Assembly: GCA_973895155.1 (NCBI GenBank)
Contig: OZ316891.1
Location: 16,244,001 to 16,308,000, forward strand
Reading direction: 5' to 3'
From: Marsupella aquatica
Lineage: Eukaryota; Marchantiophyta
Length of the DNA stretch: 64,000 nucleotides
Under the pieces are notes generated by a model, which worked only from the letters and a program-made list of their open reading frames with translations, was not told where the DNA came from and searched no databases. This document shows positions 1 through 11,086 of the stretch, piece after piece (positions within the stretch are counted from its first letter, which is position 1; each line of letters starts with the position of its first letter). Made by a program: the position numbers and the translations under genes.

Positions 1-40
1 CTAAAGATTCTCGGGGGAGCTGAAGCGGGCTCAGGGTGGT

Positions 41-1120
41 ATGGCTATTGGGGGGAAGACTTACTTGGGAAGTCATATCGCCATCATCCTCGCCTGGTAC
101 AAGGCACGGCAGGAGGCCAGAGGAAAGAATATGGCCACCTCAGCCCCGACTAATGTCACCCCCGCCCCAGAGGAGGCAACCCCGAGCACGCGGACTACCG
201 CTCCTCGGCAAAACCCCGAGCCGGAAGCCCCGACTAATACTCCGTTACCTCCTCCTGTTGAAATTCTGCCGCCCCCTTCCGTCGAGCCTCCGCTACCCGC
301 GGTACGACCACCCCCAATCCCCCCACCACCTGAAGAAACCTTCCCCTCCCCAGCGAAGACTACGGAGGAGATCGTTGCCCCGCCCGAGGAATCACCGGTA
401 CTCGAGAGGATGGAGGACTACCAAATAGCCCCGGGGACCATGGCCTACGACCTGGTCCAGAAGTTTAGCCAGACTATGTCTGGGGAGCTGGCGACGTACA
501 TCGGACAACAAGTCGCGGTGTACTTTCAACCAACCTTCTTCATGTTAGAGCACCAACCACGGATTGTAAGCCGCTTGGAAGAAGAACTCATGGCAAAGGG
601 GAATGAGATCGAGCGCCTCCAAATGCTGGTAGAGCACCTCGAGGAGGAGGCCACTACCCGCCGCGAGGAGTTAGTCCGCACCGTCGAACAGAGGGACGGA
701 CTAACACAGGAGTTGAGCGGAGCGCAAGCAGATCTCAAGAAGCTGGATGACACCATGCTTCAATTATGCTCAGAATCTTCGGCTCGGGTTACCAGCCTGA
801 CCGACCTCAACAAACAGTTCCTGCAGGCAGCTCAACAGGTAGCTAGTCTCTCCGCCAAATGGGATAAATTGCTGGCGCAGGACCAGACCCATCGCGACTC
901 CATTAACCAGCTCAACCTGGAGGTAGCGCAGCTCCAGACAGAGGCCGATGAAGCTGCAAACGAGGCGGAGGAGGTGGTGCGGGACAACAAGGCCTTGCTG
1001 GATCACGTTGCCCTGCTTGTCCTCCGGCGGGGAAAACCTAGGCCCACCTCTGATCAAGGTGGCTCGAGGTCTCACCCCGATAGGGGGACAAACCCTGGTC
1101 CGACCACAACACACACGTAA
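41..1120 (+). CDS. Gag-like coiled-coil protein of LTR unit A (C-terminal part)
   Basis: The 359-codon ORF is open throughout. Residues 6-20 (GKTYLGSHIAIILAWY region) match the same place in the unit B and C proteins (GKAYFASHIEILLEWY), which fixes it as a homologue. Residues 30-120 are proline-rich and probably disordered. Residues about 165-330 are a long Glu/Gln/Leu-rich coiled coil, and the tail is basic. The homologous proteins are about 880 residues, so some 500 N-terminal residues lie before the window. The ATG at 41 is internal to the homology and probably not the real start; an in-frame TAA sits at 2-4. Function is inferred as a structural, gag-like protein; no zinc knuckle, protease or polymerase motif is present. 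Confidence 0.5.
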   Translation: MAIGGKTYLGSHIAIILAWYKARQEARGKNMATSAPTNVTPAPEEATPSTRTTAPRQNPEPEAPTNTPLPPPVEILPPPSVEPPLPAVRPPPIPPPPEETFPSPAKTTEEIVAPPEESPVLERMEDYQIAPGTMAYDLVQKFSQTMSGELATYIGQQVAVYFQPTFFMLEHQPRIVSRLEEELMAKGNEIERLQMLVEHLEEEATTRREELVRTVEQRDGLTQELSGAQADLKKLDDTMLQLCSESSARVTSLTDLNKQFLQAAQQVASLSAKWDKLLAQDQTHRDSINQLNLEVAQLQTEADEAANEAEEVVRDNKALLDHVALLVLRRGKPRPTSDQGGSRSHPDRGTNPGPTTTHT

Positions 1121-1904
1121 GGGGTGGTTAGCGAAGGGTGGAAGCAGGCGTCGCGCGAGGCATTTGAGTCAACGACATCTTTTGGTTAAGCGTAATGACA
1201 GAATAGCTGTCATTAGGCGCCGATTAGCGGCAGTAGGAAGAATTAGGACCAAATCAGTTAGGAGCAACCAGCGTAGGATGGAGTCCATCAACGGACTAGA
1301 TTTTGTCAATAGGCTTAGCTGCTGCCATTCCGGTTAGCACTCTTGTCGTCAACGGTCAACCAGTCAGTACGGCACGGCCAGTTAGTCAGAGGGTAGTTAG
1401 TCAGTAGGTATTGCCTCGGAAGGTAGTATCCTCCGGTTCCCTTCCGCAAACGTAGTATTTAGGCTTCCTCTTCCGCTATGGAAGGGGGAGAAGGCTTAGT
1501 TATCTCGGCAGAAGAAAAGGCGAGACATGGGGAGTCCGGCCTGAGTAGGGTCAGAGCGCACCAAGGAGTGAGAGCCAGAGTCGAGCTTGCTAGGCAAGTG
1601 CAAGGCGGGGCCTCGTAGAGACTGGGCATCGACTGTCGTTGGGCCTACTGGACCCCTTAGAAGTTGAGTAAACCATGTAAACTGATGCTTCGCTGAGTAA
1701 ATGTAGTCTTTTCCCTCTAATGTTTCCGCGAGTAAATGGTGTTGTGTGTATGCTTTGTTTGGGCAAAGGCGCCATTTCAAAGGACGTACCGGGTGCGGAC
1801 TAATGGTAGGGATTGCCACCCATTGCATGTCACAAGGTTCTATCGCATCGATGGCTTGAAAGCCCCAAGCCGGGAGTTAGTCCGAGTCACTAACTAAGGG
1901 AAAA

Positions 1905-1918
1905 TTCCAGCGGTGGAA
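1905..1918 (+). other. Conserved 3' stem-loop of LTR unit A
   Basis: TTCCA-GCGG-TGGAA forms a 5-bp stem with a 4-base loop. Relative to the other units (TTCCG...CGGAA) both sides of the closing pair have changed together, so pairing is kept. It lies about 185 bases before the 3' end of the unit. Confidence 0.6.
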
Positions 1919-2103
1919 AATAAATATACCTATGACTAGTACGAATTGCGTAAGCGTTATACCAATAAGTTTATCGACTTAGCCTGACTTAGGGCTAAAC
2001 GGGGCCACTACACACCTCCTTGCCCGAACCCTCACCCCTACTGGTGGTCGAGGTTGCGCCATGGAACTAAACTGGATTTAAGGCCCAGGTTAGGGACACG
2101 GCA

Positions 2104-3181
2104 GTTACATTGTGCCCTGAATTGTGTGTTGGCTTGTGCACAGGGAGGGGATGTTCCTCTTGTGTACCACAGTGAAAACTAGATCAGGTTTTTGCACTTT
2201 GCTCCTGTGGAGCTATTTTGTACAAGGAATGTTGAATGTATCAATTTTGAAGGCAATGAGCCAACAGAGGAAAATTGGTCTGAGTTCCTTTAATTTGAGG
2301 AACCATGATGATATTTCCTCCATTTTGAAGAAATGGAGGAAATACTCCATTTGTTCAAAAGAAATTGAAGGCCTGCCAGAATATTGCTATCATTCAATAT
2401 GGAAATGTATGGTTTACAACTCACTTTGGATTTGTCCCGGGTGTTGTACTCCAGGTTTTATTTCAAGCAAGGCGCATTCACCAAATAGGTCGTGTATAAT
2501 TGACCTCAGGGCCCCTGGTTCTGTCCTATTCCATCAACAAGGTACATTGTCATTCGAGTTACCTCATCTCAATTTCCTTTGCTTTTCTGGATTTTTTGTC
2601 CAGTCTAACAACAGGGATTGTGTGTTGCTAAGGTAAGTAACACAGGGCTGGTTGTTACATGTCCATTCTCCATTCCTTTAGAGCTCTTGCATGCGTTGTT
2701 GTGCAGGAATGCTTGACTTCAAGGAGACCCTAGGGAAGTGATGCCCTTGGTGGAGACTGCTGGAATTGGTCCCCAGCAGTCTAGCGCTCCTTGAAGGAGA
2801 GGCAGGTTGCCTGGGAGGGGGGGGGGGCCTTGGAGTTGGCAGCCAAGTGCAATCCAATTTAGAGCCTGGTCATAGGGTTGGGTGGTCCGGGAGACAATTC
2901 CAATAAAATATTGAGTCATCAGCTGAGCGAGTCAGTAAGGAAATTTTGACTTGGCCATCTGTGTTTGAGTGGAGGGAATTGGAGTGGTGGGCCTGGCCCC
3001 GACTGCACATGGCTGAAGCACAAGTCCTGCATGTGCAGATCCCAATCTCTCTTGTGCTTACGCTGACACTGGAGTCCTTGCTAGCAAAGGGTTCGTCCCT
3101 TCCCACCCAAAATTACTCGGAGAAAGCTGCAATGGATCTTTCAAGCCAATGACCAGGAGAAATGGTCGGGATGGGGCAAGG
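2104..3181. other. Unassigned sequence between two LTR-type units
   Basis: No gene is recognised. A 170-codon plus-strand ORF (2124-2636) has no motif I know and its composition does not look coding. There is a G-run of about 13 near 2819. The bases just before 3182 are purine-rich (GGGATGGGGCAAGG) and could be a polypurine tract, or chance. Confidence 0.4.
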
Positions 3182-3333
3182 TGTGATGCCTAGCCAGGAA
3201 TCACTAGGCCAGTTAGGTGGGGAAAACGGAGGTGTACCCTATAAACACATTAGTATAGTAACAAAAACAAGGAAAATATAAACAATTAAGAGTGACTATG
3301 GAACCCGGGCCGAGGCCGGAGGTAAGGACGCCT
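3182..3333 (+). mobile_element. 5' end fragment of a D-type LTR unit
   Basis: It starts TGTGATGCC and matches the reverse complement of 53350-53499 almost base for base up to about 3333, where the two diverge; their left flanks also differ, so 3182 is a true element end. A GCCTAG...CTAGGC hairpin follows the terminus, TATAAAC lies at 3240-3246, and the first ATG is at 3298. The fragment is joined abruptly to gypsy pol sequence, probably by an internal deletion. Confidence 0.6.
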
Positions 3334-3361
3334 GGAGAATACCAAAGCCATAGCCAAGGAT

Positions 3362-4390
3362 GTGAAACGAGGAAAAGCGTTGTTTGCTTCGGAGGATCCA
3401 ATGGCTGTGGAAACCAACGTGGAAAAACAGGCCGAAGCCAAGATGAAGACACCGCCAGAAGAGAAGCCGATAGTTCCCTGTGACCTGGCTAAAGATGTGC
3501 TAGAATCTAGAGTCTCGGCAACCATAGGTCAACTATTGAAAAATAGCCCATACTTCCGGAAGCAGTTAAGGAAGGCGATTCTCGGCAAGCCGAGATTACC
3601 CAAGGTAGCAACCAAATCCGATGTGCTGATGATAGAAGAAGATCAAGGAGCCCCAGCATTACCATTAATGATTCAAGGAGAAATATTATTGCAAGTACCC
3701 ATTGATGGAGGATCAGGGGTATGTATTATGATCGATTCAACAGCAAAAGGATGGGGTCTAACGCTGGAGATGACTGGAAGAGTGTTAAACATGGCCAATG
3801 GATATCAAGTCATTCCCACGGGAGTGTTAACCGACATCAAAACGGAGATAGGAGGTATCTTCTTTAGCATTAACTATGTAGTAATGAAACCGGTAAACCC
3901 TACGTCGTTCCGGCTATTAATTGGCAGGCCATGGCTGTACCTAGCCAAGGTAATAGAGGATTGGGGTAAGAAGGAGTTCACCTTTGGGACCCCATCTATC
4001 ACGGTATCCTGGGACACCAAGGATGACCGCAGGAAAAGCATCAGGGAGATAGATGGGTACAACAGTGGACTAGAATCCGCCAATGAGGTACGTTGGCTAG
4101 AATGCCTCACTGACCTAACCAAAGAAAGTGTCTTTGGACCAGAGGTACCCCCCAGTGGATTATGGCAAGAACCTATGGAAGGTGACTTGGAGGAAGGTGA
4201 AGAAGAGGTCGAGGACTGCTTTACCATAGAATCCACCTTTTTAGCTTCAATCTCGGAGGAAGCACCAAAGGTGGACCAGTTGGGTAAAACGGTTAAGTGG
4301 GGAGCTACAGCAAGGACCGTGGATTTTCCTCAGGCGTTGTGGCAGAGCCGACAGGATCCACAACGCCGTCTATCCCCGACAACAAATTAA
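3362..4390 (+). pseudogene. Ty3/gypsy gag end and aspartic protease region
   Basis: This is the retropepsin part of a Ty3/gypsy polyprotein, which would cleave Gag-Pol in the virus-like particle. The protease core is at residues about 100-205: the active-site block reads VPIDGGSGVCIM, with DGG in place of DTG/DSG as is common in plant gypsy elements, and the C-terminal block is LLIGRPWLYLAKV. The residues before it look like a gag remnant; no CCHC knuckle is visible. The ORF is in a different frame from the downstream RT (overlap 4297-4390), so a frameshift, natural or mutational, separates them. There is no credible start codon context; the 5' part is deleted. Confidence 0.75.
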
Positions 4391-6357
4391 ATGCAAGGGG
4401 ATCGTCTTACAAGCCGATCTCAAGGGCAGAGCAAATTGAGGCCCTACTAGAAGCCAGAAGAGCACGATGGCCTGACCCTCAGGAAGCAGGAATAGATGAC
4501 ATGCACGGGAAGAATCCAAAACCGAGTCAGGAAGGGAAGCCGACAACTAAATCAAAACCGAGCAGAATGGCAAGGGAACAGTCTATTGAGAACCAGGGAC
4601 AAATTAAGTCAACCAACTCGGCTAGTACTACCAAGATTCCAGTCTATGGAGGTATGAGACTGGAAAGGCTGGAAGCTGAGGTGGACCCAAATTTGAAGAA
4701 GCAGATTAATATGATCCAAGCACGGCAATACCGAAAGCTCAACTTAGGAGAAGGAAGGGAATTGAACTTAGGGAGGGACCTAACACCTGAGCTTGAGAAG
4801 GAGATCAGTGAATTACTAATTGAATTTCAGGATGTGTTCGCATGGAGTCACCAAGATCTGAAGGGAGTAGACCCAAAACTAGGAGAATACCGAATCGATC
4901 TCATGTTAGGGGCCAAATCATTTCGACAACCGATTTGACGGATGAACCCTAAGTATTCCCTGATGGTAAAAACTGAAATCGACAAGCTAGTAGAAGCCGG
5001 ATTCATCACTCTAGTCCTACACTCAGACTGGGTGTCTCCAATTGTGATAGTTCCCAAGAAAGCTGGACCCGATGGTAAACCAAAGATCCGGGTTTGTCAG
5101 GATTATAGGAAGTTGAATGAGGCTACGTTAAAAGACCATTTTCCTTTACCCTTTACTGATATGGTACTAGACATGGTAGCCAGTCATGAACTATACTCAT
5201 TCATGGATGGATACTCTGGTTATAACCAAATCAGGATTAGGCAGGAGGACCAAATCAAGATGGCCTTCATCACGGAATGGGGGATCTATGTCTTCAATCG
5301 TATGCCGTTTGGACTCTGTAACGCACCAGCAATGTTCCAACGATTAATGGTGAACATTTTCCACGACTACTTGAGAAAATTCATGGAAATCTTCATTGAT
5401 GACTTTGCAGTGTTTGGGAAGGCATCAAAACATGCTAAATACCTCAGGAAAACCTTCATGAGATGCAGAGAGGTAGGTCTCAAGTTACACCCCGATAAAT
5501 GTTTCTTTGGAGTAACAGAGGGTGTGCTACTAGGTCACAAGGTATCAAAGAAGGGCATTGAGATTGATAAGGGTAAGCTAGCAGTATGGCTAGATATCAT
5601 GCAACCTAAGAACATAAAGGATGTGAGATCCTTCTTGGGGTGCATTGGCTATTATCGCCGGTTCATCAAGGACTTTGCCAAACTAGCTTTACCATTAACC
5701 AACATGCTCAAAGCAGGTGCAAACTTTGAACCCACACCAGAACGAGTAACAGCAGTAATAGAATTGAAGCAAATGTTAGTAGAGGCCCCAGTCATGATAG
5801 CACCAGACTGGAACAAGGATTTTCATGTCTTTGTAGATGTCTCAGGCTTCTGTATCGGCTCAGTACTAAGTCAGTTGGATGAGAAAGGAAGGGACCATCC
5901 CATATACTTTGCAAGCCGCCAACTTGCCGATGCCGAATTCAATTACTCCACCACAGAAAGAGAAGCATTAGGAGTCATTTATTCCTGTAAAAAGTTTAGG
6001 CATTATTTACTGGGGTACAAAGTAATCTTTCATACCGATAATGAAAGTTTGAAGTACCTAGTAAATAAGCCGGACCTTATAGGCAGGGTAGCAAGATGGA
6101 TTTTGCTATTACAGGAGTTTGACTACGAGCTAAAAATCAAGCCAGGAAAGCTACACGCCAATGCCGACTTTTTTTCAAGGATCACAGGTGAACCTGCCAT
6201 GGATTGCATCGATGATCGATTTCCCGACGAGGAGCTATTCGTTGTGGAAATAGCTGATACATGGTACCCTGAGATTTTACAATTTCTCAGCACATCCAGA
6301 TTACAGCCAGGGCTAAACAGAGAGCAAGCCGCAATCTTTCTGCGGAAGGTCAGATAG
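4297..6357 (+). pseudogene. Ty3/gypsy reverse transcriptase-RNase H
   Basis: This would copy element RNA into DNA. The order is a linker (4297-4700), RT (about 4940-5560) and RNase H (about 5800-6180). RT shows the DYRKLNEATLKDHFPLP block, RMPFGLCNAPAMFQR and the catalytic FIDDF. RNase H shows the acidic series in VFVDVSGFCIGSVL, TEREALGVIY, FHTDNESLKYL and NADFFSR. Two stops lie in the same frame: TGA at 4936-4938, where relatives have Arg (CGA), and TAG at 6355-6357. Apart from these the frame is open, so decay is moderate. Clade assignment (Tat/Athila-like or other) would need a tree. Confidence 0.88.
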
Positions 6358-7259
6358 TATCAATGCATTAAGGGCATCCTACACAGGTATGGAATCAGCG
6401 GCACGATTCAAAGGTGTTTGGAAAAAGGAGAGGTAAAACGAGTCCTACGGGCTATGCATGGGGAGGAAGCCGAAGGACATTTTTCTCCAGCAACCACGTC
6501 TAAAAAGATATTAAATGCCGGTTACTGGTGGCCCACCTTGCACAAGGATGTCTACCAGTTTATCAAACAATGAGACCCTTGTCAGCGAGCGGGAGGACCA
6601 AGGGCGTCCACAAGACATCCACTGCACCCTATTCTACCTCTGGCACCATTTGAGAAATGGGGTATTGACTACTTGGGACCTTTGAAACCATTGACCCATC
6701 CTCGAAAAAACAAGTACATAATCCTGGCCATGGATTATGCAACTAAGTGGGTAGAGGCCAGGCCGACAACGAAGGATGATGCAATTACTACGGCTCGATT
6801 CATGTATGAGCAGATCTTCGCCAGGTATGGCGCACCCCTAGAATTAGTTAGTGATAGAGGAACCCATTTTTTGAATGATATAATTAGTCGTTTAAATGAG
6901 CAGTATTTAGTTAGACATAGGCCTACTACTCCCTACCACCCAAAGGCAAATGGGTTGACAGAACAAGAAAATAGAATTATAGAAAAGATATTGAACAAAA
7001 CCGTAGCTCAAAACAAACTCGATTGGGATGATAAATTGTTTGCTGCTGTTTTTGCTTACAATTTAGCCTATAAATCCACTACCGGTCATACACCCTTTTT
7101 CTTAACCTTTGGACAGGAAGCCCTGGTACCCATGCAACTTGAGATTCCTACATTTCAAGTTACAATTGAGGAGAGAACCTCAGAGGAGGAAAGCCTAAAG
7201 GAGCGAGAATATAGGTTAGAAGCTTTAGAGGAGGCAAGAATGATTTTAGCTGAGAGAGT
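6358..7259 (+). pseudogene. Ty3/gypsy integrase, C-terminus truncated
   Basis: It continues the RT frame. The N-terminal HHCC zinc finger keeps MHG...GHF and the second Cys, but the first Cys codon is now TGA (6571-6573). The DDE core is intact: GIDYLGP, VSDRGTHF and GLTEQENRI supply D, D and E. The sequence then breaks off in a helix-rich tail at 7259, exactly where unit B begins with TGTGACGCC. The usual C-terminal domain is absent. Either unit B inserted here or a rearrangement joined the two; no remaining integrase tail is found on the far side of B. Confidence 0.85.
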
Positions 7260-7617
7260 TGTGACGCCGCCGGTACGGCGGTTAATAAGTGATTCGGTCT
7301 AACTGCGCTCAGCACGCGTGTTAGGAGTGTCTTAGGCCGCTATTATTAGCATAACGACAGTATTTAGGTAATCATTATGGGTAGGATATCATTAGGCAAT
7401 AAGGGGGAATTTAGGTTCGGACTGGCGGCTGGTCGCTATTCGCACACCCGGGTTACGAGCGTGGAGGGGCCCCTCCCTCGGGTCCGTATAACGAACTTAA
7501 GGAAGCGGCCACTGACATGCGCTGACTCAGACCGGCGGAGTGGCCGGCACACCACAAGCGTGAGCGGTTCAGCCTATGGGCGTCGAGGAGACGTCGGGGG
7601 ATCGACAAGCCTCAAGG

Positions 7618-7626
7618 TATAAAAGG
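7618..7626 (+). promoter_or_regulatory. TATA box upstream of the unit B ORF
   Basis: TATAAAAGG lies 108 bases before the ORF start, in a GC-rich context; unit C has the same box at 46871-46877 (minus strand). It would drive a transcript of the gag-like ORF from inside the LTR-type unit. Confidence 0.55.
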
Positions 7627-7725
7627 GGAGCCAACCCTTTGTAGTGCACCAGTCCATCAGTCCACGCGCCAGCTTCAACCCTAGCTCTCTCGTTCGCTCT
7701 AAGTCGCCACTACTATCTCCTCTGA

Positions 7726-10352
7726 ATGTCGCACACGATCCTCTCCAGCTCGGCCATTCGATTCTGGACGCAGTTCCTATCTACCGGAAGGCACTTGGCC
7801 GACTCATTGAAACACGCCAACTCGCGTCGATACGAGATCGAACGCGAGTACGAGAGAGCCATCCGCCTAGCAGGACGACACCACTACATCCTTAACTTTG
7901 ACTACCCGTCTCAGAGCGAGCTTTATCGACCAGCAGAGGTATCCAGGTACTTTTTCAACGGAGACAAATATATCGGGTTCTGGGAAGCATTGCTTCGGCT
8001 TCCAGACGAGGTCTTCAATATCTCGGGTACGATCGACTTGCAACGACATCACTTTGACCACATCCCTGCTCAGGTTCGGGCTATCATCAACAGCGAGTCC
8101 AGCACTACCCGTTCGACAAGGTCGTCTGCACTCGCTTCGGAGAACTTCTACCAGCACCTACAGAGCTTCATCGGAACTCGGCCAACAACCAACATGACCA
8201 ACTCAGTCTTACCCGTACCCGTACCTGTACCCATACAACCTCAGGCTCAGCTTCAGCCTCAGTCGCAGCCTAGCCAAACCCCACCACCGATCGCCCAGCT
8301 AGCACAAGTACGCTCCGTCATCAACGTTGTGGATCTTAGCGATGATGATGAGGCTACCCTACCCTTGACCAGGCGGCCCAGAGGAACAAGCGCTCAGGGG
8401 GCCGACACTATATCGTCCCCACCCCCTGCTCTGACCCCAGGAGCGGCCCCGACAGACAACATGGTGACCGTGGCCGATCCGGGCCCGTTACTAACGGCAG
8501 TGGCACTACCCAGGCCCGATCAGGAGAGTCACCTTCCCCGAGCCAGTCATGGGGGAAGAAGAGGAAGGAATCCGCCACTGCATCCGGGTTACCGTTGGCC
8601 ACGGTAGCCGTGGCCAAGGTGACGATGCACCGCATGGGGGAAAATGTTCACAAAAACATCCTCCATCCCAAGCATGCGGTGTACCTGAAGACTCAGGGAT
8701 TCGAGCACCTCGCCTCCCTCCCCTGGAACACTTGCAGGTACTACGGGGAGGATATGACGGAGTTCGTCAGGAATTATGACGACGCGCGTCAACATACTCG
8801 GCTGCGGGGAAGGAGTATGTCCCTCACGGAAGAATGGCTCTGGATGATCTTCAGGTTACCCAAAGGTGACCATCGAGTCGAATCACGGGCTCCCGGGGGC
8901 AAGGGAGCCAAGTACCAATCTTCAAGTTTTCCCTCAGAGGGAGCAGTGGACAACGGGTTCGTGATGAAGACCTGCCTCATCCCCGAGGTAGCTCAGCGAC
9001 TGGAGTTCCAGAGGTACGCCCTCCACATGATGGCACCCCGGGGGGAGATCTCCGCCGCCCAGGTTATCTAGGTCGAGAACTATCGACCTAGGAGGTGGGC
9101 GTCATACTTCGCTAAGAAGTTCCATGAAGAGATGGAGCGGCGAAGGAAGACGCTGTACATTGGCGAGAAGGCGTATTTCGCTAGCCACATCGAGATCATT
9201 CTTGAGTGGTACGCCCGGTTTGATCAACGAACCCTTCCCCGTGTCAACATTACAAAGCTGGTCCCGGCTAGGTGGGTTTTCCCGGCCTTGGAGAGACGGC
9301 CCCAACCCGAGGCCCGAAGTCCAGCGGACACACCAGCTTCACCCACCCCCCCTCCACAAGTAGCTGTAGTCGTAACCGAAGAGGTACCGGATGGGTCGGT
9401 TGTCGCAACCGTTGATGCGACCCAACAACCCATGCTAAGTACAGAAGTCGGTACGACGGAGGTCTTACCCGAGCCAGGGTCTCCCAAAGACCCACCGGTG
9501 GCTATTCCGGAGGACCGGGCATGGCTGTAGGAGGACACTCCAGCCCCTTCCAACGTTACGTCCCCAGGGCTGGACGTCACTGCCCCGGCCCCCGCGCGTG
9601 TTGATGTCTGCCCGTGCCCAACTCCGGACAGGCACAACCTGGATCACCCGGAACTCTTCGTACCGGGTACATTTCTAAACGGGCTTCTGGGAGATTGCTC
9701 TCATCAAATTTCCCGGGATACCGGGGAGTTCATGGCCCAGAAGGTAGCCTGTTTCTTCAATCAGGAGTTGGTTGCCGCTGTAAAGGCAGGTCGGGCCCAG
9801 TCAAAGGCCCTTCAGAGGATAGAGCGGTACCGGGTGGAGTCCGTGTACCTAAAGAACGAAGTTGCGGCTCAAGAGGCTGAGCTTCTGCAACTATGACCCA
9901 AGGTTGCAGCCGCCGTTGAGTTGTTAGCAAAGGCGCACGCTCTTATCGCCCTAGCCGAACAGGCCAAAGCTGGGAACGAGGCCGAGATTACACGACTCCG
10001 GAACCAGATTGACAGTTTGAAGAATCAAACTATCACCTGGCACAAAGACCTGGAGGAGGCCGAGGAACGGGCCCAACGGGACACGGCGGAGATAGCCACG
10101 CTGCAGGCCGAGGTGGCGCGGCTCCAAACCGAGGCCGAGAAGCAGGACCAGCTGGCGGGTAAATTGACAAGTGACGCCCAGCAGCTGGAGGAGGCTTGTC
10201 AAGAGGCAACAGAGGAGACGAACGCGGCGAAGCGAGAGAACGAATCTCTGCTGGACCAGGTCCAGCTCCTCAAGGCGGACAATGACAGGCTTCGAAGGCA
10301 GCGGGATGGCCGCTCCCATTCGGGCGGCTCTAGCAAGCGTGCCAGGCATTAG
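7726..10352 (+). pseudogene. Gag-like coiled-coil protein of unit B, broken
   Basis: The ancestral protein is about 880 residues. It has an N-terminal globular part including GFWEALLRLPDEV, a Pro/Gln-rich linker (about residues 155-270), a second conserved part with SLTEE.L...FRLPKGD and the KAYFASHIEIILEWY block, a Pro/Val/Thr-rich region, and a C-terminal coiled coil (about 9730-10300). No zinc finger or enzyme motif is seen, so 'gag-like' is inference from position and architecture. Damage: a 10-base deletion near 8525 compared with copy C shifts the frame; stops are at 9069 (TAG), 9528 (TAG) and 9894 (TGA), all C-to-T changes relative to copy C. The ATG at 7726 is supported by copy C having the same start. 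Confidence 0.65.
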
Positions 10353-11086
10353 CAGCGGAGTAGGAATAGATTAGGATTAGGACAAGCTTAGTCAGGCTCT
10401 TGGGACAGGCACCTGCCTTAGGTACAGCAGCGCTGTCGTGCTATCCAGCCTGCGTAGATTAGGATCTTCTAATAAGACACAGTCGTTTTCCGGCCTGACT
10501 GTCAGCTTAGTTAGGACCTTAGTCAGCAAATCTTTGGCGAGAGGATACCCTGTCCCTCGTCCCTTAGTATTTAGTGCACCCCTCGGTAGAGGCAGGGGGG
10601 TTTTTAGTTGCAGAGTTGGGCGTCCGCGGTATGTGCGGGGAGTCCCGACCTCTGGGAATGAAAGAGTACCAAGGGGAGGGGGTAGGACTAAGCTCGCCGG
10701 GCGAGTGCGGAGCCGGGCTCCATTGTAGTGTGCACCCTCGGCCTTGAACCTGTTCATTCCGGGGCTGTCGGGTCAACTAAGTGTACGCATATGTTCCCTT
10801 TGTAGTAAATCCTTTCCCATCATTTTCCTTCGTGTAAATCGAGATTGTATGCATGTGCGCGTGTATGTGTGTGGGTTTCTCGTATATGGGTGGCAGCGCC
10901 AGGCCGAACGCACTACCCGAGACGTGCACAGGGTGCAGCCTGTGGGTAAGTGGTTGCGAGCACGGGTTGAGGACCTGTATCATCGAATCCGGATCGAAGG
11001 CGGACAGCACGAAGGCTTAGAAGCCCTTAAGCCGGGGTCGATCCTGCTATCGACTAAGGTACATTCCGGTGGCGGAACACAAACCA
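10353..11086 (+). other. 3' non-coding part of unit B with second TATA and hairpin
   Basis: This stretch is conserved with units C and E, including TATTTAG followed by GTGCACCCCTCGGTAG near 10568-10590, a TG-rich tract near 10855-10875 and the hairpin TTCCG-GTGG-CGGAA (11064-11077). By position it would be the core promoter plus R/U5 of an LTR. No gene is seen in it. Confidence 0.5.

Larger units (their letters stand above)
1..2103 (+). mobile_element. LTR-type unit A, left end outside window
   Basis: This is the 3' part of a member of the LTR-type family described at B and C. It holds the end of a gag-like coiled-coil ORF, then about 980 bases of non-coding sequence with a TATA-like TATTTAG at 1456-1462, the 3' hairpin at 1905-1918 and a shared block (TGCCCGAACCCTCA) near 2022-2036. 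The last 28 bases align without gaps to the 3' end of unit C and finish in CGGCA, so I place the end at 2103. The 5' end and any target duplication lie outside the window. No tRNA-primer-like site follows position 2103, so it is more likely a solo unit than the 5' LTR of a complete element. Confidence 0.6.
7260..11086 (+). mobile_element. LTR-type unit B with internal gag-like ORF
   Basis: Unit B is a close copy of unit C in the opposite orientation, 36 kb away. It begins TGTGACGCC followed by a CCGCCG-GTA-CGGCGG hairpin, has a TATA box at 7618, a gag-like ORF (7726-10352), a second TATA-like box at 10568 and the 3' hairpin at 11064-11077. It lacks the last ~160 bases seen in C: similarity stops at 11086, where D-type gag sequence starts. 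It is therefore a 3'-truncated or recombined copy. No direct terminal repeat is present. Confidence 0.7.

Noticed and set aside
2124-2636. 170-codon plus-strand ORF
   Set aside because: It begins right after an LTR-type end, has no motif, and its Cys/Leu/Phe-rich composition looks like chance translation of AT-rich DNA.
9224-9637. 137-codon minus-strand ORF, and its counterpart at 44845-45411
   Set aside because: These are antisense shadows of the GC-rich gag-like ORF in units B and C.
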